Counted from the first letter of the stretch, positions 1 to 11,310 are shown. The stretch: DNA of 64,000 nt from Muricea muricata (GCA_963855995.1 OY979717.1:21551906-21615905); one strand, 5' to 3'. Numbers and translations: made by a program. The notes: a model not told the origin generated them from the letters alone.

Positions 1-176
1 TGTATACGAAGCATATCGACAGTATTCTTGTCCTTTTTGATAATTAAAATGTTTAATTTAAAACGTTTCTCCTACAGTCGAAAACTCGCAACTATAGTGG
101 AATTGCAACTCGCGAATGACAAACCTTCCTGAACCGTTCATGCTACAGAATTCGAAAATATACAGAACTTACTTAC

Positions 177-398
177 CACCCCATGAGATGTCTGAGTAGC
201 CTCCAAATATGTACGAGTTAACTCTAATGATAGTCACGGTTGGCCCTTTGCCATCGCAGCCAGCGTGGAATCTTCTGCTGTTCCAGCTGTATTCCGGAGC
301 TCGGTAGCACAATATCGAGCCATTGTTTGACGGCAACCAATCATTGAGTTGTTTAATGAAACTTGGCATTTCAAACAATATTGTACTGTGCTGTATAT
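177..398 (-). CDS. TLDc-domain protein, internal exon (gene continues past left edge)
   Basis: A 222-nt exon on the minus strand, bounded by a pyrimidine-rich acceptor (..ttggtgtag) just above 398 and a strong donor GTAAGT directly below 177. It encodes the central TLDc core: LCYRAPEYSWNSRRFHAGCD, then GKGPTVTIIRVNSYIFGGYS, then DISWGG. The FHxxCDGKGPTVTIIRV..YIFGGY pattern is the hallmark of TLDc domains. In many proteins that domain is linked to oxidative stress or V-ATPase, but cnidarian relatives also occur in modular extracellular proteins. The exon enters two bases into a codon and leaves after one base (GGT G|gt). The TLDc exon at 63533-63757 has the same exit phase and is 225 nt, so the two are paralogous exons. 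The C-terminal TLDc half should lie beyond base 1. Upstream exons are not certain; 8804-8935 is a candidate. The domain call is secure; the role of the protein is unknown. Confidence 0.85.
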
Positions 399-404
399 CT
401 ACAC

Positions 405-940
405 CAAGAGATGGGATAGACATCAAACAAAATGTTAGACATGAAATTTTGACGAGGCTATATGTGCAAAGTGTCAAGAATCTGCAATTTTGAAGACAAG
501 TATTCAAAAGTTACAAAAAACACCTGCAACATGTGCCATATATACCGGCGTGGGTGTCCACTTTGCCTAGGACCTAGACCTGTACATGCGTTTGTGTGTA
601 TGCAGTTTAGGACAGATAATCTCAACTGTTTTAGGCAAGTTGGCCATGATGTTCAACATGGCAAGACTAATCGAATACCATTCCGGAGTAAAACTTGCAA
701 AATTGATCACATTTAATTATAAAAATTACGGTTTTGCTATTTTGCTATATATCGAACAACCCATAAAACCTTTGGGCATTCCGAGTTGCTCATATGGTGC
801 GCTAAAGGGCGATCCTTTGGAAGTGATATATTTCTAGCACCAATATTTTACAAGAAAATGGCCATTGCATGCATAATCATGATTAAATGTCAATTTGCAA
901 CAATTTCAGTTCAACAGCGGTGGACCTACATTTAATAATA
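405..940. other. Intronic or intergenic stretch, nothing recognised
   Basis: Only short chance reading frames. I see no protein motif, RNA gene or repeat structure. Confidence 0.5.
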
Positions 941-943
941 TTT

Positions 944-1120
944 AAGGGGCTTATTGCCACGGCGATAAGAGTTTTTATTGCTTCCCGTAATAATTTGAGT
1001 ATAGTCATGTGATTTGAAGATCCGGTATTTATTAGTGGTGAAACGGGTCACCTTTCCTTTCCTATTCCACGAGGGCTGCAGTGCACATCAAGAAATTGGA
1101 CGAAAGAAATTTTATCTTTT
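944..1120 (+). repeat. Dispersed repeat 'unit B', copy 1
   Basis: About 177 bp beginning aaggggcttattgccacgg. It matches 6668-6893 nearly base for base, except that the second copy carries an extra segment of about 48 bp at 6722-6769. Both copies share the pieces gaagatccggtatttatt and acgagggctgcagtgcac. I see no coding sense, TIR or tRNA-like box, so the class is unknown. Confidence 0.7.
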
Positions 1121-1169
1121 GGATGTGTAAATATATCAGATAGTTCACAGTTTATGAACAATGTAGTAC

Positions 1170-1620
1170 ATTGGATACCAATGCAATTTTCATGTTACTT
1201 TCGACGTTGAAGTATGACTTAATTTTACTTACATATTCATGCCTATTCAGTCGCACTATGCCACTATATAGTTATATGGTCTTTGTGGTGGCAGTGGCGA
1301 CTACAGTAACCTTTGGGCGTTTACAAACAGCCCCTGGTATTCCAATTTATAAAATAGGAGCCAAATTGTTTGGGGTAACTCATCCTCAGACACATAATAA
1401 TATATTGGATTTGGTCATTTGGATACCAATAGCTGTCCATTTTACTTGCGACGTTGACGTGTGCGACTTTATTTACATATTCATGACTTTTCAATCACAC
1501 TATAGTCTATATAGTAGTCGCTATGGACGATTACAGTGACCTTTAGGTGTTTATAAGACAGCCCCTGGTATTCTGGTTTATACAAATTAGGGCTAAATTC
1601 TTAGGGGAATATCTTACGTT
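1170..1620 (+). repeat. Diverged tandem duplication of about 250 bp
   Basis: The stretch from about 1170 to 1390 is repeated from about 1422 to 1620. Shared blocks in order include ggataccaat, the pair ttcgacgttga / tgcgacgttga, ttacatattcatg, and acagcccctggtattc. The copies differ by many substitutions and small indels, so the duplication is old. No coding function is visible. Confidence 0.65.
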
Positions 1621-1629
1621 CAGATACAT

Positions 1630-2590
1630 CCTCAGTGTGCATGTGCTAAGCAGCTTCGCTCACACAGTTCACAAGGTCGTGATAGTACTCACGATATAAA
1701 CGATCTTGTACCACAATCTTTGCGACGCTATACCTTGAAAAGTAACATATCCCTAGGGCAATAGCTGAGTTTAATTTTATTGCTTTTGCGTCGTTGACTT
1801 GTGCAAGTGTTAGTATATTAACTAGGTTACCTGAAAGGTAGGATTGCTGCGGATATTTTAAGCATATGCTTGCTTCCTATCATGGTATTTTACAGTCTTT
1901 GTAGATAGCTTTTCTCAAAAGCATAAATATTCCCTGCCACCGCAGCAGGAGCTATGTGGGTCGTCTACAAATTTGTTCATTTGTTGGAATTCGACCTCAG
2001 TGGCGTTGGCAGCTGCTGAGTGGTCGATGGGTGGGGCGGACATGTTCGCATATTTGCGTTTTGCACACTCAATTTAATTTCATTGAAATCGAATCGATTT
2101 TCGATTCGGCAGAGCGCAAATATACATGTGGGTATGTCTCCCTCACTTGTCGGGGTGGCGACGCCACTGTTCGACCTGATCGACTATATAAACATATATG
2201 CTATGATATCAAGGTAATGTGATCGTAACCACATGTTGACTATATGCTAGGCACAATTACTTATTGATTTAAAATTTTTTTTTTCGCTAAATAAAGCAAA
2301 TTTGTCTAAAACAATTTACGATTCGAAAAAATTCGAAAGACCAAATCTTCTATAATCAGTTGATTAAAAAGGTCGAATCAAACGAACGAATTAGCGGCGC
2401 AAGTACGTCACGTCTCCTTTTACCGGACAGTCCTTTTCCGTAGCTCAGCAACGCGAGATAATCCCACTCAATCATTAGCGTTGCGGTCACATTGCAAAAA
2501 ATGTTCAATGCTTGTTGTTTGTTATTGACAGTTAACTTATCCCACAATCTAATTGTAAATTCTTGAGATTTTGCATTTGTTAGAGTTAGT
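1630..2590. other. Unassigned stretch
   Basis: No gene, RNA or clear repeat found. Reading frames are short and have no recognisable motif. Confidence 0.4.
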
Positions 2591-2599
2591 TAAGCCAAA

Positions 2600-2925
2600 A
2601 TGAAGAATAAGTCCCTGCTATTATTTTATTTCAAACACCAAAGGATGCGCCATGTAACCAGGCAAAAACCGCTTGCGCGAAGACGGAGACGCGTATATTT
2701 TATCCTTAAAAGGTCAATGGAAACACGAGGTATTTGCAATTCGTTCAAACCATTACATTTGTTATGTTGGTAATGGCTACAATTGTTAGTAGAATAAATC
2801 GGATACAATACTGGGAGACTCCACGACCGCGGCTTGGGTGGTTTGAGGTGATATTTGGAGACAACCGTCAATCGGCGTACTGGAAGGAACACTTTCGTAT
2901 GCGCAACGAAACATTTTACAAGTAG
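2600..2925 (+). pseudogene. PIF/Harbinger (HARBI1-like) transposase, N-terminal fragment
   Basis: Two overlapping plus-strand frames. The first starts at ATG 2600 and is very basic (RQKPLARRRRRVYF). The second, from about 2734, reads YWETPRPRLGWFEVIFGDNR and then YWKEHFRMRNETFYK before a stop. The pattern W..PR.R.GW ... W...FRM...TF is the usual N-terminal region of PIF/Harbinger nucleases just ahead of the DDE domain. The DDE catalytic region is absent downstream and the frame shifts inside, so this is a dead fragment. It is separate from the fuller Harbinger copy at 29430-30923. Confidence 0.5.
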
Positions 2926-3187
2926 CAATAGACTGACTGCGAAAGAATGGCTCGCGTGAAAATATTTCAAAATGCGCGCTAAGTTATCTCGATATTCATC
3001 TGAATGAAATGCATTGCCTGTCTATCTTTCTCATAAAATGATCAATTCTATTGGTTGACGCATTTAATCTACTTACGATCTGCATTCCAGCACGATCCAA
3101 ACACTCTCTGTAGTGTGTTTGGGACTTGCTGCGGCGTGTTTGAAGTTTTAAGCAAATTGTCTCAGATTTCAAGCGTGCTTAACTTTT

Positions 3188-3297
3188 GCGTTTTGCGTGG
3201 TCACACTAGCAAGCGTGCTTGGAAGGTGACGTGTTGACAGATTCAAGTGGATTTAGCTCAAGCAAGCACGATTCAAGCGCAAGTGTGACCGCGGCCT
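3188..3297. repeat. Short inverted repeat, possible Harbinger-type terminus
   Basis: The segment tggtcacactagcaagcgtg near 3200-3220 is roughly complementary to the segment around 3263-3294 ending aagcgcaagtgtgaccgcgg. Outward-reading ends of the form GGCCGCGGTCACAC resemble PIF/Harbinger termini, and the transposase fragment lies just upstream. No target duplication was found. Confidence 0.3.
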
Positions 3298-3479
3298 AGG
3301 TTAACAGGATATTGAATTCCTATCGCATGATTCACAGGTCTGGCGCGATCAATTAATTTTGCAGGTTTAGGATTTACATATCTTTGCATCAGCGCGAATA
3401 GCGATGTCATATGTTTTGGATGTGGTGCCATTTATCCTTCTTTATACGTTATATGAGTACTCGTATATATTATGGATGG

Positions 3480-3725
3480 GCTAGAGCATCAATGCTATGT
3501 TTCGCTCGTTCACTTAATTGAGTTAATTCTACTGCTGACAAATTCTGGACATGCATAATGATTGCATATGTTTAAGATGTTATTTAATGATTTTATCCTT
3601 ATCTATAGACCATATGTGTAAACTTGCATATTCTAAGCCAGAGCGACCACACTGGGATTCCAGCGTCAATATTAGGTCTCACTTGTTCGCTCAATTCTAA
3701 TGTTACACATTCTGGCCATGCTCCG
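3480..3725. repeat. Two diverged copies of a segment of about 80 bp
   Basis: 3480-3556 and 3637-3721 share agagc near the start, (t/g)ttcgctc, ctcaattctaatgtta-like sequence and ttctgg(a/c)catgc in the same order. They are probably outlying, older units related to the array at 4230-5450. Confidence 0.4.
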
Positions 3726-4229
3726 CGATTGAAAATCTTGTACATGCAAATGTTATTTATCCTTCTCTATACATTATACGTTGTACGCATGTGTAAACTT
3801 ATCTTAGAGTAAGATGTCGAGGCAGGTATCTGGGGGTGCATGCATGTCTGTTCTTTTTCACTATATTTATATGATGTAGTTGGTATTTGTGGTATTTTAT
3901 TTAACCATTTAGGGGCCAAAGCAAGTCCGTAGGTGGACAAATGCTTTGTTTACATTTCGAATTGTTATATTTGTAAAATATATGATATACTAACTGAATA
4001 TCTAACACTACTCTGGTTTGCTATGCTCGTAAATTAATATAAACCAGAGTTTCAATTCAGAAAAAGCTCGAAAGATGTGAAATTTCAAATTTGGGCAGTG
4101 TTTGTATCTGCGGGTTCCCCTTTGTTATGATTACAACCAAAGCGCAGAACAAGCTTGGCATGGCCTTCAAGGGTCGGACTCGGAGCAGTGTAATTTCACT
4201 GTTTTTATACGACCTTTCGGTATAATTTA

Positions 4230-5450
4230 ACATATTGTTTGGCTGGAGCATTTTTCTATGTTTTCAGATGGCCAACAATGGCGTTGCCCAATTGTACCGT
4301 CGCAGCTTTACGGGATTTTCAGTTTGCGGCTACGATGTTGTATGCCATGATTATCCTGCTGCATCTTATTGTGTTTTATGTACAGTGTATGTTACCATAA
4401 CTTTGGTTTTGTTTGCCTTGTGCTATTGCTATTCTGGTGCATTAGCTTATATTGGCAATTTACCCTCATTTTATGTTCATGAAGTCAATTCATGTTTTAT
4501 GGGCTAGAGCAACTTGACTGTTTTCAGATGCCCACGTTGAGATTTCAACATTGGGTTTTTCTACACAGAACTTTTCATGAATTGTGGCATTTATATATAT
4601 ACGATTGCTGTAACTCAGTTCGGTTTTGTGTATATGTGTGTCCGGATTGTGCTTATAATTTTACTAATTTTAGTGATTATGTGTATGTGACCGTATATAT
4701 ATTCTGCCTTTGTTCTTGTGTAATGAAAAATGCATGTCTAAGTGGGATAGAGCGTTTTATCGTTATCAGATGCCCACAGTTGGAATCAATATATTGTGGG
4801 ATGGAGCGGCTTGTTGTTTTCAGATTGCCCGAATATTAAATATTTTTGCAGCTGTGTATAATAAATGGAATCTTCAATTTGCGGCTACCTCCGATGTATG
4901 CCATTGTGATTATTCCGCTGCTTTGTGTTTTGTATGTCGTTTGACTCTTGTACAGTATGTTCTTGTTAAGTTTATGTATGTCGATGTTAATATGATAATA
5001 ATTTCCACAACACCATAATTACAGCTGTATATGTATATAGCTATTTACAAAAATGTGTATATAAATATACACTATACCCAGATTGGAAAGTTTGTAAAAT
5101 GCGCGGGCGAGATTGACGAAATTTAATACAAAATATATATAAGACATCAAAACTGCGTGGGGGATTTCTCGCCCGCGCACTGCAAACTTTCCAATCTGGC
5201 ACTATACAAATCTGTTATATAAAAATAACAATATCATATAATAATAATACAATAACAACAATAGTTAATGTGAAGAAAAATACACACTTACAGTATGTGG
5301 GTGGAGCGTTTTATCGTAATCAGATTCCCACAGTTGAAATCAATATATTGCCCGAATATTCATATAATGGCAGCATTGTAAAAATGAAATATTTCATTAG
5401 TGGCTACCTCCGATGTATGCCATGATTAATCCGCTGCCTTGTTTAATGTA
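4230..5450 (+). repeat. Diverged array whose units resemble splice acceptors followed by ATG
   Basis: At least five units contain a variant of gagc...ttttcagatgcccac: near 4245-4275, 4507-4535, 4747-4778, 4803-4830 and 5303-5335. A second module, gcggctac..cgatgtatgccatg, recurs at about 4326, 4879 and 5402. Spacing is irregular at 180-500 bp. The MITE at 5078-5199 interrupts the array. Open frames of 84-115 codons across it are low in complexity and match nothing I know. Confidence 0.6.
5078..5199. mobile_element. 122-bp MITE with perfect 8-bp target-site duplication
   Basis: The element starts ccagattggaaagtttg and ends caaactttccaatctgg, with GC-rich inner arms (gcgcgggcgaga / tctcgcccgcgc), giving TIRs of about 34 bp. 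It is flanked on both sides by CACTATAC (5070-5077 and 5200-5207). An 8-bp duplication fits hAT-type transposition; the terminus is not the common CAGGG form, so the superfamily is provisional. The inner 45 bp is AT-rich and non-coding. Confidence 0.9.
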
Positions 5451-5544
5451 TGTCGACGTTCACAGTCAAGCATATAGCTAATGTGATGTAACTCAAATTT
5501 TGCTTGTCTGCGGTTATTACGCACTTATTCGCCGCAAATGGTTA

Positions 5545-5845
5545 CATTCATGAACTGACACAGAAGTAAGGTTTACATTTCAGCGATGAAATTTAGTTCG
5601 CTGGAAACTGTGGGTATTTTGTCGCGCTTGGGACACTTACTTTATATTCGTCATCGTTTGGATATTGAACTGACACAGGGGTAAGGTTCACTATTCAGCT
5701 GATGATGTCGACGCTTTTGGTTGACTACAGGTAACTTATAGCACTGTTATTATACAAACCAGTAAAGGTGCATAGAATTCACTTAAAATTGGCAATGCAA
5801 TTAAACTGACATAGATTGAGGTTTTCGTAACCGGGCATTTGTACT
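5545..5845 (+). repeat. Short dispersed direct repeats (gaactgacacag..)
   Basis: The phrase aactgacaca/tag followed by aggtt and ttcag or ttcg occurs three times, near 5553, 5668 and 5803, about 115-135 bp apart. This suggests a decayed tandem repeat. Confidence 0.45.
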
Positions 5846-6425
5846 GCTTTATGTTTGGTTACTTCACCAATCAAATAATTAGATAATCCATGAATTTGGA
5901 GCTGGGATGGTCAGCTTTGTTTCTCGTGTTACCAACGCTCCAATCGAGAAGTTGTAATATAGAAGCTTTGTGGGGAAGCTGCTAGGTAATTGTCTCGGCC
6001 CCATTCAGGTTTCCTGTATTGCAGGTTTTTCCTGACCTCCCTGACTATCCAGCTGTAGTTTAAGCGATGGTAATACTCAAACACATGTCTTACTATCATC
6101 TGCATGGTCAATTAAGTCTGTCTTCCATATGATTACAGTTATTGTGAGAGTACGATTGTTCGTCTCTGGAGAATACTCATGCATTTAGTATATTTGGGGG
6201 GTCAAAGTGGTCCCAACTGTGAACTTAAGGCCTATCGATTCAGGTTATTTATTGCAAATATAATAATTGATCGAATCGTGGGAACTGAACTCAGGGTTTA
6301 TCAAATTTGGTCAGCTAAAGTTGAAGGAGATTATCACTTATCTGGCATAGCCCTACTCGGCACCGTCGGCAAGCAGCTTGTCGTGTTGGGGTGGGGTGTG
6401 TCTCCTTTATCCCAAGAAGACTTGT

Positions 6426-7205
6426 GGCGTTAGTAATACCCCATCTTTTCTGTGCTAAATGTTATATAGTTATTAATCAATAATTTTGCTTGTTAATTAT
6501 CAAAAATTGATTAAAACAATAAAGCGGCTATGTGCTAACAACTGGGCACATAGCCATAATTATGCCATAAAGGCTTTGACTGGTCTTGTATTACTCGGCA
6601 GCACAGAAAACCGAGCTCAACGCGACGAGCAGTTTGCCGACGATCGTTTAATATATGCAGGGAGGCGATAAAGGGGCTTATTGCCACGGCGATAAGAGTT
6701 TTTATTGCTTCCCGTAATAATTTATAATTCGAAGTAATTATGCGAAATAGTTTATTTGCGCGCGTAAGTTAATTTGAGTATAGTCATGTGATTTGAAGAT
6801 CCGGTATTTATTGGTGGTGAAACGGGTCACCTTTCCTTTCCTATTCCACGAGGGCTGCAGTGCACATCAAGAAATTGGACGAAAGAAATTTTACCCACCC
6901 TCCTCCCCGTTTTGAAAGCTTTATGTAGAACTTATATATAGATATATTATGCGTGGTGGGCGTTAGTAATACCCCACCTTTTCTGTGCTAAATGTTATAT
7001 AGTTATTAATTAATAATTTTGCTTGTTAATTATCAAAAATTGATTAAAACAATAAAGCGGCTATGTGCTAACAACTGGGCACATAGCCATAATTATGCCA
7101 TAAAGGCTTTGACTGGTCTTGTATTACTCGGCAGCACAGAAAACCGAGCTCAACGCGACGAGCAGTTTGCCGACGATCGTTTAATATATGCAGGGAGGCG
7201 ATAAA
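6426..7205 (+). repeat. Direct repeat A-B-A: two almost identical 247-bp copies flanking unit B
   Basis: Copy A1 (6426-6672) and copy A2 (6959-7205) start ggcgttagtaatacccca and end gcagggaggcgataaa. They are almost identical and lie 533 bp apart. Between them is unit B (see 944-1120) plus about 65 bp. The 61-codon frame found in both A copies is a by-product of the identity. Possible readings are a recent 533-bp tandem duplication or a very small terminal-repeat element with A as the long repeat. No primer-binding site, polypurine tract or flanking duplication was recognised. Confidence 0.8.
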
Positions 7206-7239
7206 ATACATTATCCCAGTGGCGTTGCCGCAAATTTTC

Positions 7240-7535
7240 AAACCGTAGACAATCAGTCGCATCATTGATGCTCAGTCGCATCATTGATCTCGTCCCTAGG
7301 CCTAGGTGTTTGGCAAAACTTAGATTTTGCGTTTTAAAATTTTAAATAATCGAATCCCTGACCTTAACCGTAAACCTATAACCCCAACTCAAATCGTATA
7401 AAAGTGAAACAAGTTAAGAAAAAAGGTTTGGCGAAATTTTAAAATAAACAAGGCACAACCAAGACGACCAGAGTAGTCTAAAAGCGAGATCAAATGCGAC
7501 TGAATATCAATGATGCGACTGACTGTCTACGGTTT
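7240..7535. mobile_element. Foldback/MITE with TIRs of about 52 bp
   Basis: The left arm starts aaaccgtagacaatcagtcg and the right arm ends cgactgactgtctacggttt. Inside each arm the word cagtcgcat(cattgat) occurs twice. The central 190 bp is AT-rich and non-coding. I found no convincing target duplication, only tca versus tcg beside the ends. Confidence 0.75.
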
Positions 7536-7799
7536 CGATATTAGCGACGTCGGCAGGTTGATAAAACTGATGAGACAAACGAGCGCAGGTGCGAAATTCG
7601 TAGGTGAGTTTTGGGGCATGCTACCCTGAGAAATATTTTATTTCTCCTCCCTGGCGACGCCTCTGCATTATACCTGCTTTAGTGTAAAATAATTTAAATT
7701 TTCTAACCGAAGTAATAATGATTTGAAAATGTTAATATTAATATGTTTCAGCTGACTAACATATTCGGAAATCTTCGACGAGTATGAATGGCGCAAGCA

Positions 7800-7980
7800 C
7801 GCTGTGGCGCAAGCGGTTAGCTATAGGGCATTGTACTCTCTCACCACTAAATAAGTGAAAGCAAGGCCGGTCACCGGTGTGCGCTTTCATGTGAGAGACT
7901 TCTCGTAGTTGATATCACTAATGTCTGGAGGGTTTTTCTCTGGGTAGTCCGGTTCTCCTCTCCTCTGTAAAACTCTACAC
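7800..7980 (+). mobile_element. tRNA-derived SINE, probable
   Basis: The segment cacgctgtggcgcaagcggttagc is an RNA polymerase III A box. Downstream is gggtttttctctgggtagtc then cggttctcctctcc, the same body motif seen in the minus-strand copy at 53376-53632. The B box is weak. The same SINE family also appears at 45170-45320 and as a scrap at 58756-58790. Confidence 0.55.
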
Positions 7981-8803
7981 ACTGTAAGTTACAACAAATT
8001 AAAAATTAATTAATGAACTTTTCAAGGACGTGACCTTTGCAAGGGACTCCATGTCCTATTGCTAGCCTGCTTTTGACAAGTTCATTCACAAATCTGTCAA
8101 AAAAGTTTAAGTGTTGACCACAAGTGCAAAATACTTGCTGCAAATATTGAATTCACCGAGAAAACCCGTCCTATTATAAGCTAAAAGAACCTGGCCTTAA
8201 TCATGGCCATTTTTTGCGCCACCTTTTTATTGTGGTCGTAGTGATCATTGTCATGTATCTTAAAGAAATCAGAAAGCAGAATTTGGACGAGCCGGTAACA
8301 AGGAACTATTCTATAATCTGGAGTTGTTGACACTTTCTTGAATGGGAGGCTCTAAAGTTAGGAGTTTTGACTCTTTTATAATGTTTACAATATAATCGAA
8401 ACCGCTATATTGTTGAATCAGCATTGCATAAATGTCCTCAAAACTCACAACTCTTGAAGTACATTTCCCATTCTAAAAATTAGCAGTCTATCTTAAAATA
8501 ATCTCTGTGGCAGATACATCCTGTCATTATTATAATGCTGTAAGTATAAGATTTTCTTCCCAATGATTATCCATTACTTACATAGCAAGTCGGTCATCAG
8601 TTTCAGTTTTGTTAAGGTTTCATTAATAGCTTGAAGCATGACCTAAATTTCATGGTAAACGTGTTAAATTATGTGTTAAATGTGTAAGCAATGTACATTA
8701 GTAATGTACATTTTTGCTTTAGCCTTGGGCAAGATATATACATTACACGTATGGATAAACCGGATTCGGAGCACTCGAAATAATAAATCGCTGTTAAAAA
8801 TAC

Positions 8804-8935
8804 CTCCTGCTCAGCTATCAACTTAAGTCTTTTATCCCCTTGAACATACAGCTTTTGAGTGTCCGTTCGATATATCATCATTCCTGTTAGCGAGGGAATC
8901 TTTGCAGCACTTTTATTATTAGGAACGACCAACGT
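8804..8935 (-). CDS. 44-codon phase-0 exon, extracellular GMMIYRTDTxxLYV module
   Basis: A 132-nt exon with acceptor aaattttag at 8936 and donor GTATTT at 8803, exactly 44 codons long and phase 0 at both ends. It reads IPSLTGMMIYRTDTQKLYVQ followed by GDKRLKLIAEQE. The G(M/L)(M/I)xYRTDxxxLYV.G pattern is familiar to me from animal extracellular matrix proteins of the collagen XV/XVIII type and from cnidarian modular proteins, where it forms a short beta-rich unit. It lies on the same strand as, and between, the FReD exons and the TLDc exon at 177-398, so it may be part of the same gene. The exon call is strong; the family name is moderate and the gene membership is inference. Confidence 0.6.
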
Positions 8936-9039
8936 CTAAAATTTAGGAAAAACTGAACCAATATGTAAAAGTAAATAAGTATTGATAAGTAACTTAAATA
9001 GGACATGGAAACTCTTTTTTACGAAGCAAAAATTTCTCA

Positions 9040-9366
9040 TCAGATGCCCAACATATTTTTAACGATTAGCTGAATGAGAATCATCAAGTTTCCACGATCA
9101 TCTTTAGGTTTATTTTTGGCAGTAAAGCTATAGCCTAGTTTCCACTCAAAATACTGGTTGTACCACAAAATATAATTTTGGCAAAAAATACGCCTTAAAT
9201 TGTCTCCAAAGATATTGATTGACCGACTCTCAGTGACTATATCCAAAATGCGATGTAACTGCATGGTAACATCTTGGGTTTTGTGAATGAAAAAACGTGA
9301 ACGAAAAAATGCGAAAAGTAAATAGCCTATAGTCACTGGATCCTGTGCCCCATCAAATAATTGCAT
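9040..9366 (-). CDS. Orphan reading frame rich in aromatic residues
   Basis: A minus-strand frame of 108 codons. The most protein-like part reads DVTMQLHRILDIVTESRSIN and, further on, LWYNQYFEWKLGYSFTAKNK. A possible acceptor (..acccaag) precedes DVTMQL, which would make this an exon just upstream of the one at 8804-8935. I do not recognise a domain and see no good donor, so it could be an exon of the same modular gene, a transposon remnant or chance. Confidence 0.25.
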   Translation of the reverse strand: MQLFDGAQDPVTIGYLLFAFFRSRFFIHKTQDVTMQLHRILDIVTESRSINIFGDNLRRIFCQNYILWYNQYFEWKLGYSFTAKNKPKDDRGNLMILIQLIVKNMLGI

Positions 9367-9379
9367 TCACTGTGAATGA

Positions 9380-10990
9380 TTTTGGGTAGAATTATTTTGT
9401 CACTGTATGTTCTTACAGCGTGCAAATTATAGCTAGACAATCCGCGCAGTTTACACTCACCCCCTCGTAAAAACGAGCTTTATTTTTCTCACAGCGCCCC
9501 TGTAAAGACAGATTACGTCATTTATGGCAGACAGTTTATGCCGCGCACGAGAATATTATATAATCAGGCCATCACTGCCGAAATTAGCGCTTTAATGGGG
9601 TGCATGAATGTTGAGAAATTCATGCTCCGTCGTACAAATTTTTTTCAATCATATTATTCTCTAGCTGGATTTCAAAAGAAATTAAAATATTATGTATGCA
9701 ATCCCCTCGCCGTCTCATGAAGAAATGAAAAGCTATTGATTGAGAGAAGTATTGAAAGTAGAATGCATGTATTTCATATCCCAATTGCACATCTCGAAAC
9801 CGAGGAAAATGTCTGGTTTATATGTAGTTGTACTGTTTGTACTGTTGTAGAATAGAAAAAAGGGATTCTGACGCGGTTGGTGCACTTAGCACCACCCATA
9901 ATGTCACCATTTCTTAATTTTTTTTGACCGTCTTAATTTATTGGATGTTCTCGAACGGTATACGCGTAACTACAGTTTTCATTTCTACCTGCTTCGGTTA
10001 TGCTGTTTGCTTATATACAGTTTTAATTTCTGGCTCACCTTTCAACACTCACCTGAATTGGTACCTCACTGTCACCTATAAGCCTGTACCAAACAATTTT
10101 TCCACTTTCTTTAATCTTGTAGTCCATGCATTTACTCCAAAGTCTTTTCGGGAGGGATGATCTTACCCAAAACCATGTATACACCTTGTTTTTGTGAATA
10201 ATTCCCCTATTCTTTGATCCACATTCTTTTGAACAATATTCCTTCCTGCCTTCTTTTGGACCGTAGCAACTGCAGCACTACAATATTTAAATAACAAGTT
10301 GTATATTATTGTTGCGTGGTTATTAGTTTAATTACAAGTTGTAATCAAGAATTGTTAACGAGCGAAACAATAAGGTTTTGTGCGATTTAGGGATGATCTC
10401 ATTCCGCATCAGTGCTAACGAAACTACCAGACAGAGTGCTTTACAGACGCTAGATACAAATAATTGTTGAGTCGTTATTCTCATTTTAGATCTGCATATG
10501 CTAGGTATCGTTAAATAATAAATATAAGTAGAATCATACTAGCATACTAATGCAAATGCTGCAATTTGAATAGCTACCGTACTCGCAATCTATGGCTCGA
10601 TAGATAGCGAGTAGCAAAACAATAATTTTTCTGGTGCATTTTTTTAATTCAATCTACGTTTGCAATAATTTATTTCTTATAAATATAACAAAATAATGCA
10701 AATAAACGGTATTTAAAAATATTTTCCAGTTTCTACATTGTTCATCAACTTGGATCGTTTGACCTTGCAAAATGTTCCATCATCGATTAGCAGAAGCTTA
10801 CGGTTTTGTCCCTTGTATTCTACTGGCTAACATCAAACACTTTAAGCGCACTTCGTTTCTTCTTCCAACGCAACAACAGAACTTCGTCGTAGTCTAGCAC
10901 GCCATCTCAATCTCCATGTTGATAAATATCGTGCCATCGTCCAGTCTTGCCCATAGTGTTCGATATAACCGAGTGCAAAAATTATGTACG
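9380..10990. other. Unassigned AT-rich stretch
   Basis: No gene, TIR pair or tandem repeat was recognised. Reading frames are short and lack motifs. Confidence 0.4.
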
Positions 10991-11019
10991 TCGGACCAAG
11001 AGTTCACTCTGCCAGGCGT

Positions 11020-11310
11020 ACCTTGGCACGGAGCCGGCTTAAGATGGGCTCGTAGCAGAGCTCCTTGGGCCGGAGCCGGATGAAAAGAGGCTCGCAGTCA
11101 AGCGTCCTGGATCGGAGCCGAGCGTCCTGGATCGGAGCCGAGCGTCCTGCATCGGAGCCGGCTTGAAATAAGCTTAAAGCCGAGCTTCTTGGCTCGAAGC
11201 CGGCTCGAAATCAACTAAGTAGCACAGTTTCGAGCCTATTTCGAGCCAGCTCTGAGACAAGGAGCTCGGTTTCGGAGCCAAGGAGCTCGACCGACCATTT
11301 TTGTGGAGCC
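11020..11310. repeat. GC-rich repeat island with a 20-bp tandem unit
   Basis: The unit agcgtcctggatcggagccg occurs three times in tandem at about 11100-11160. Flanking sequence repeats gagccgg, gctcgaa and gctccttgg in both orientations. The outer part (cggagccggcttaagatggg) and the inner part (gagccagctctgagacaagg) are partly complementary, so the island can fold. It is far more GC-rich than its surroundings. I see no long frame. Confidence 0.55.

Noticed and set aside
6486-7204. Two identical 61-codon frames as duplicated genes
   Set aside because: The identity belongs to the 247-bp non-coding repeat A; no protein motif.
7569-7605. Hammerhead-ribozyme-like ctgatgag ... gcgaaa
   Set aside because: The segment between the two conserved boxes does not form stem II and no stem I/III partner was found.
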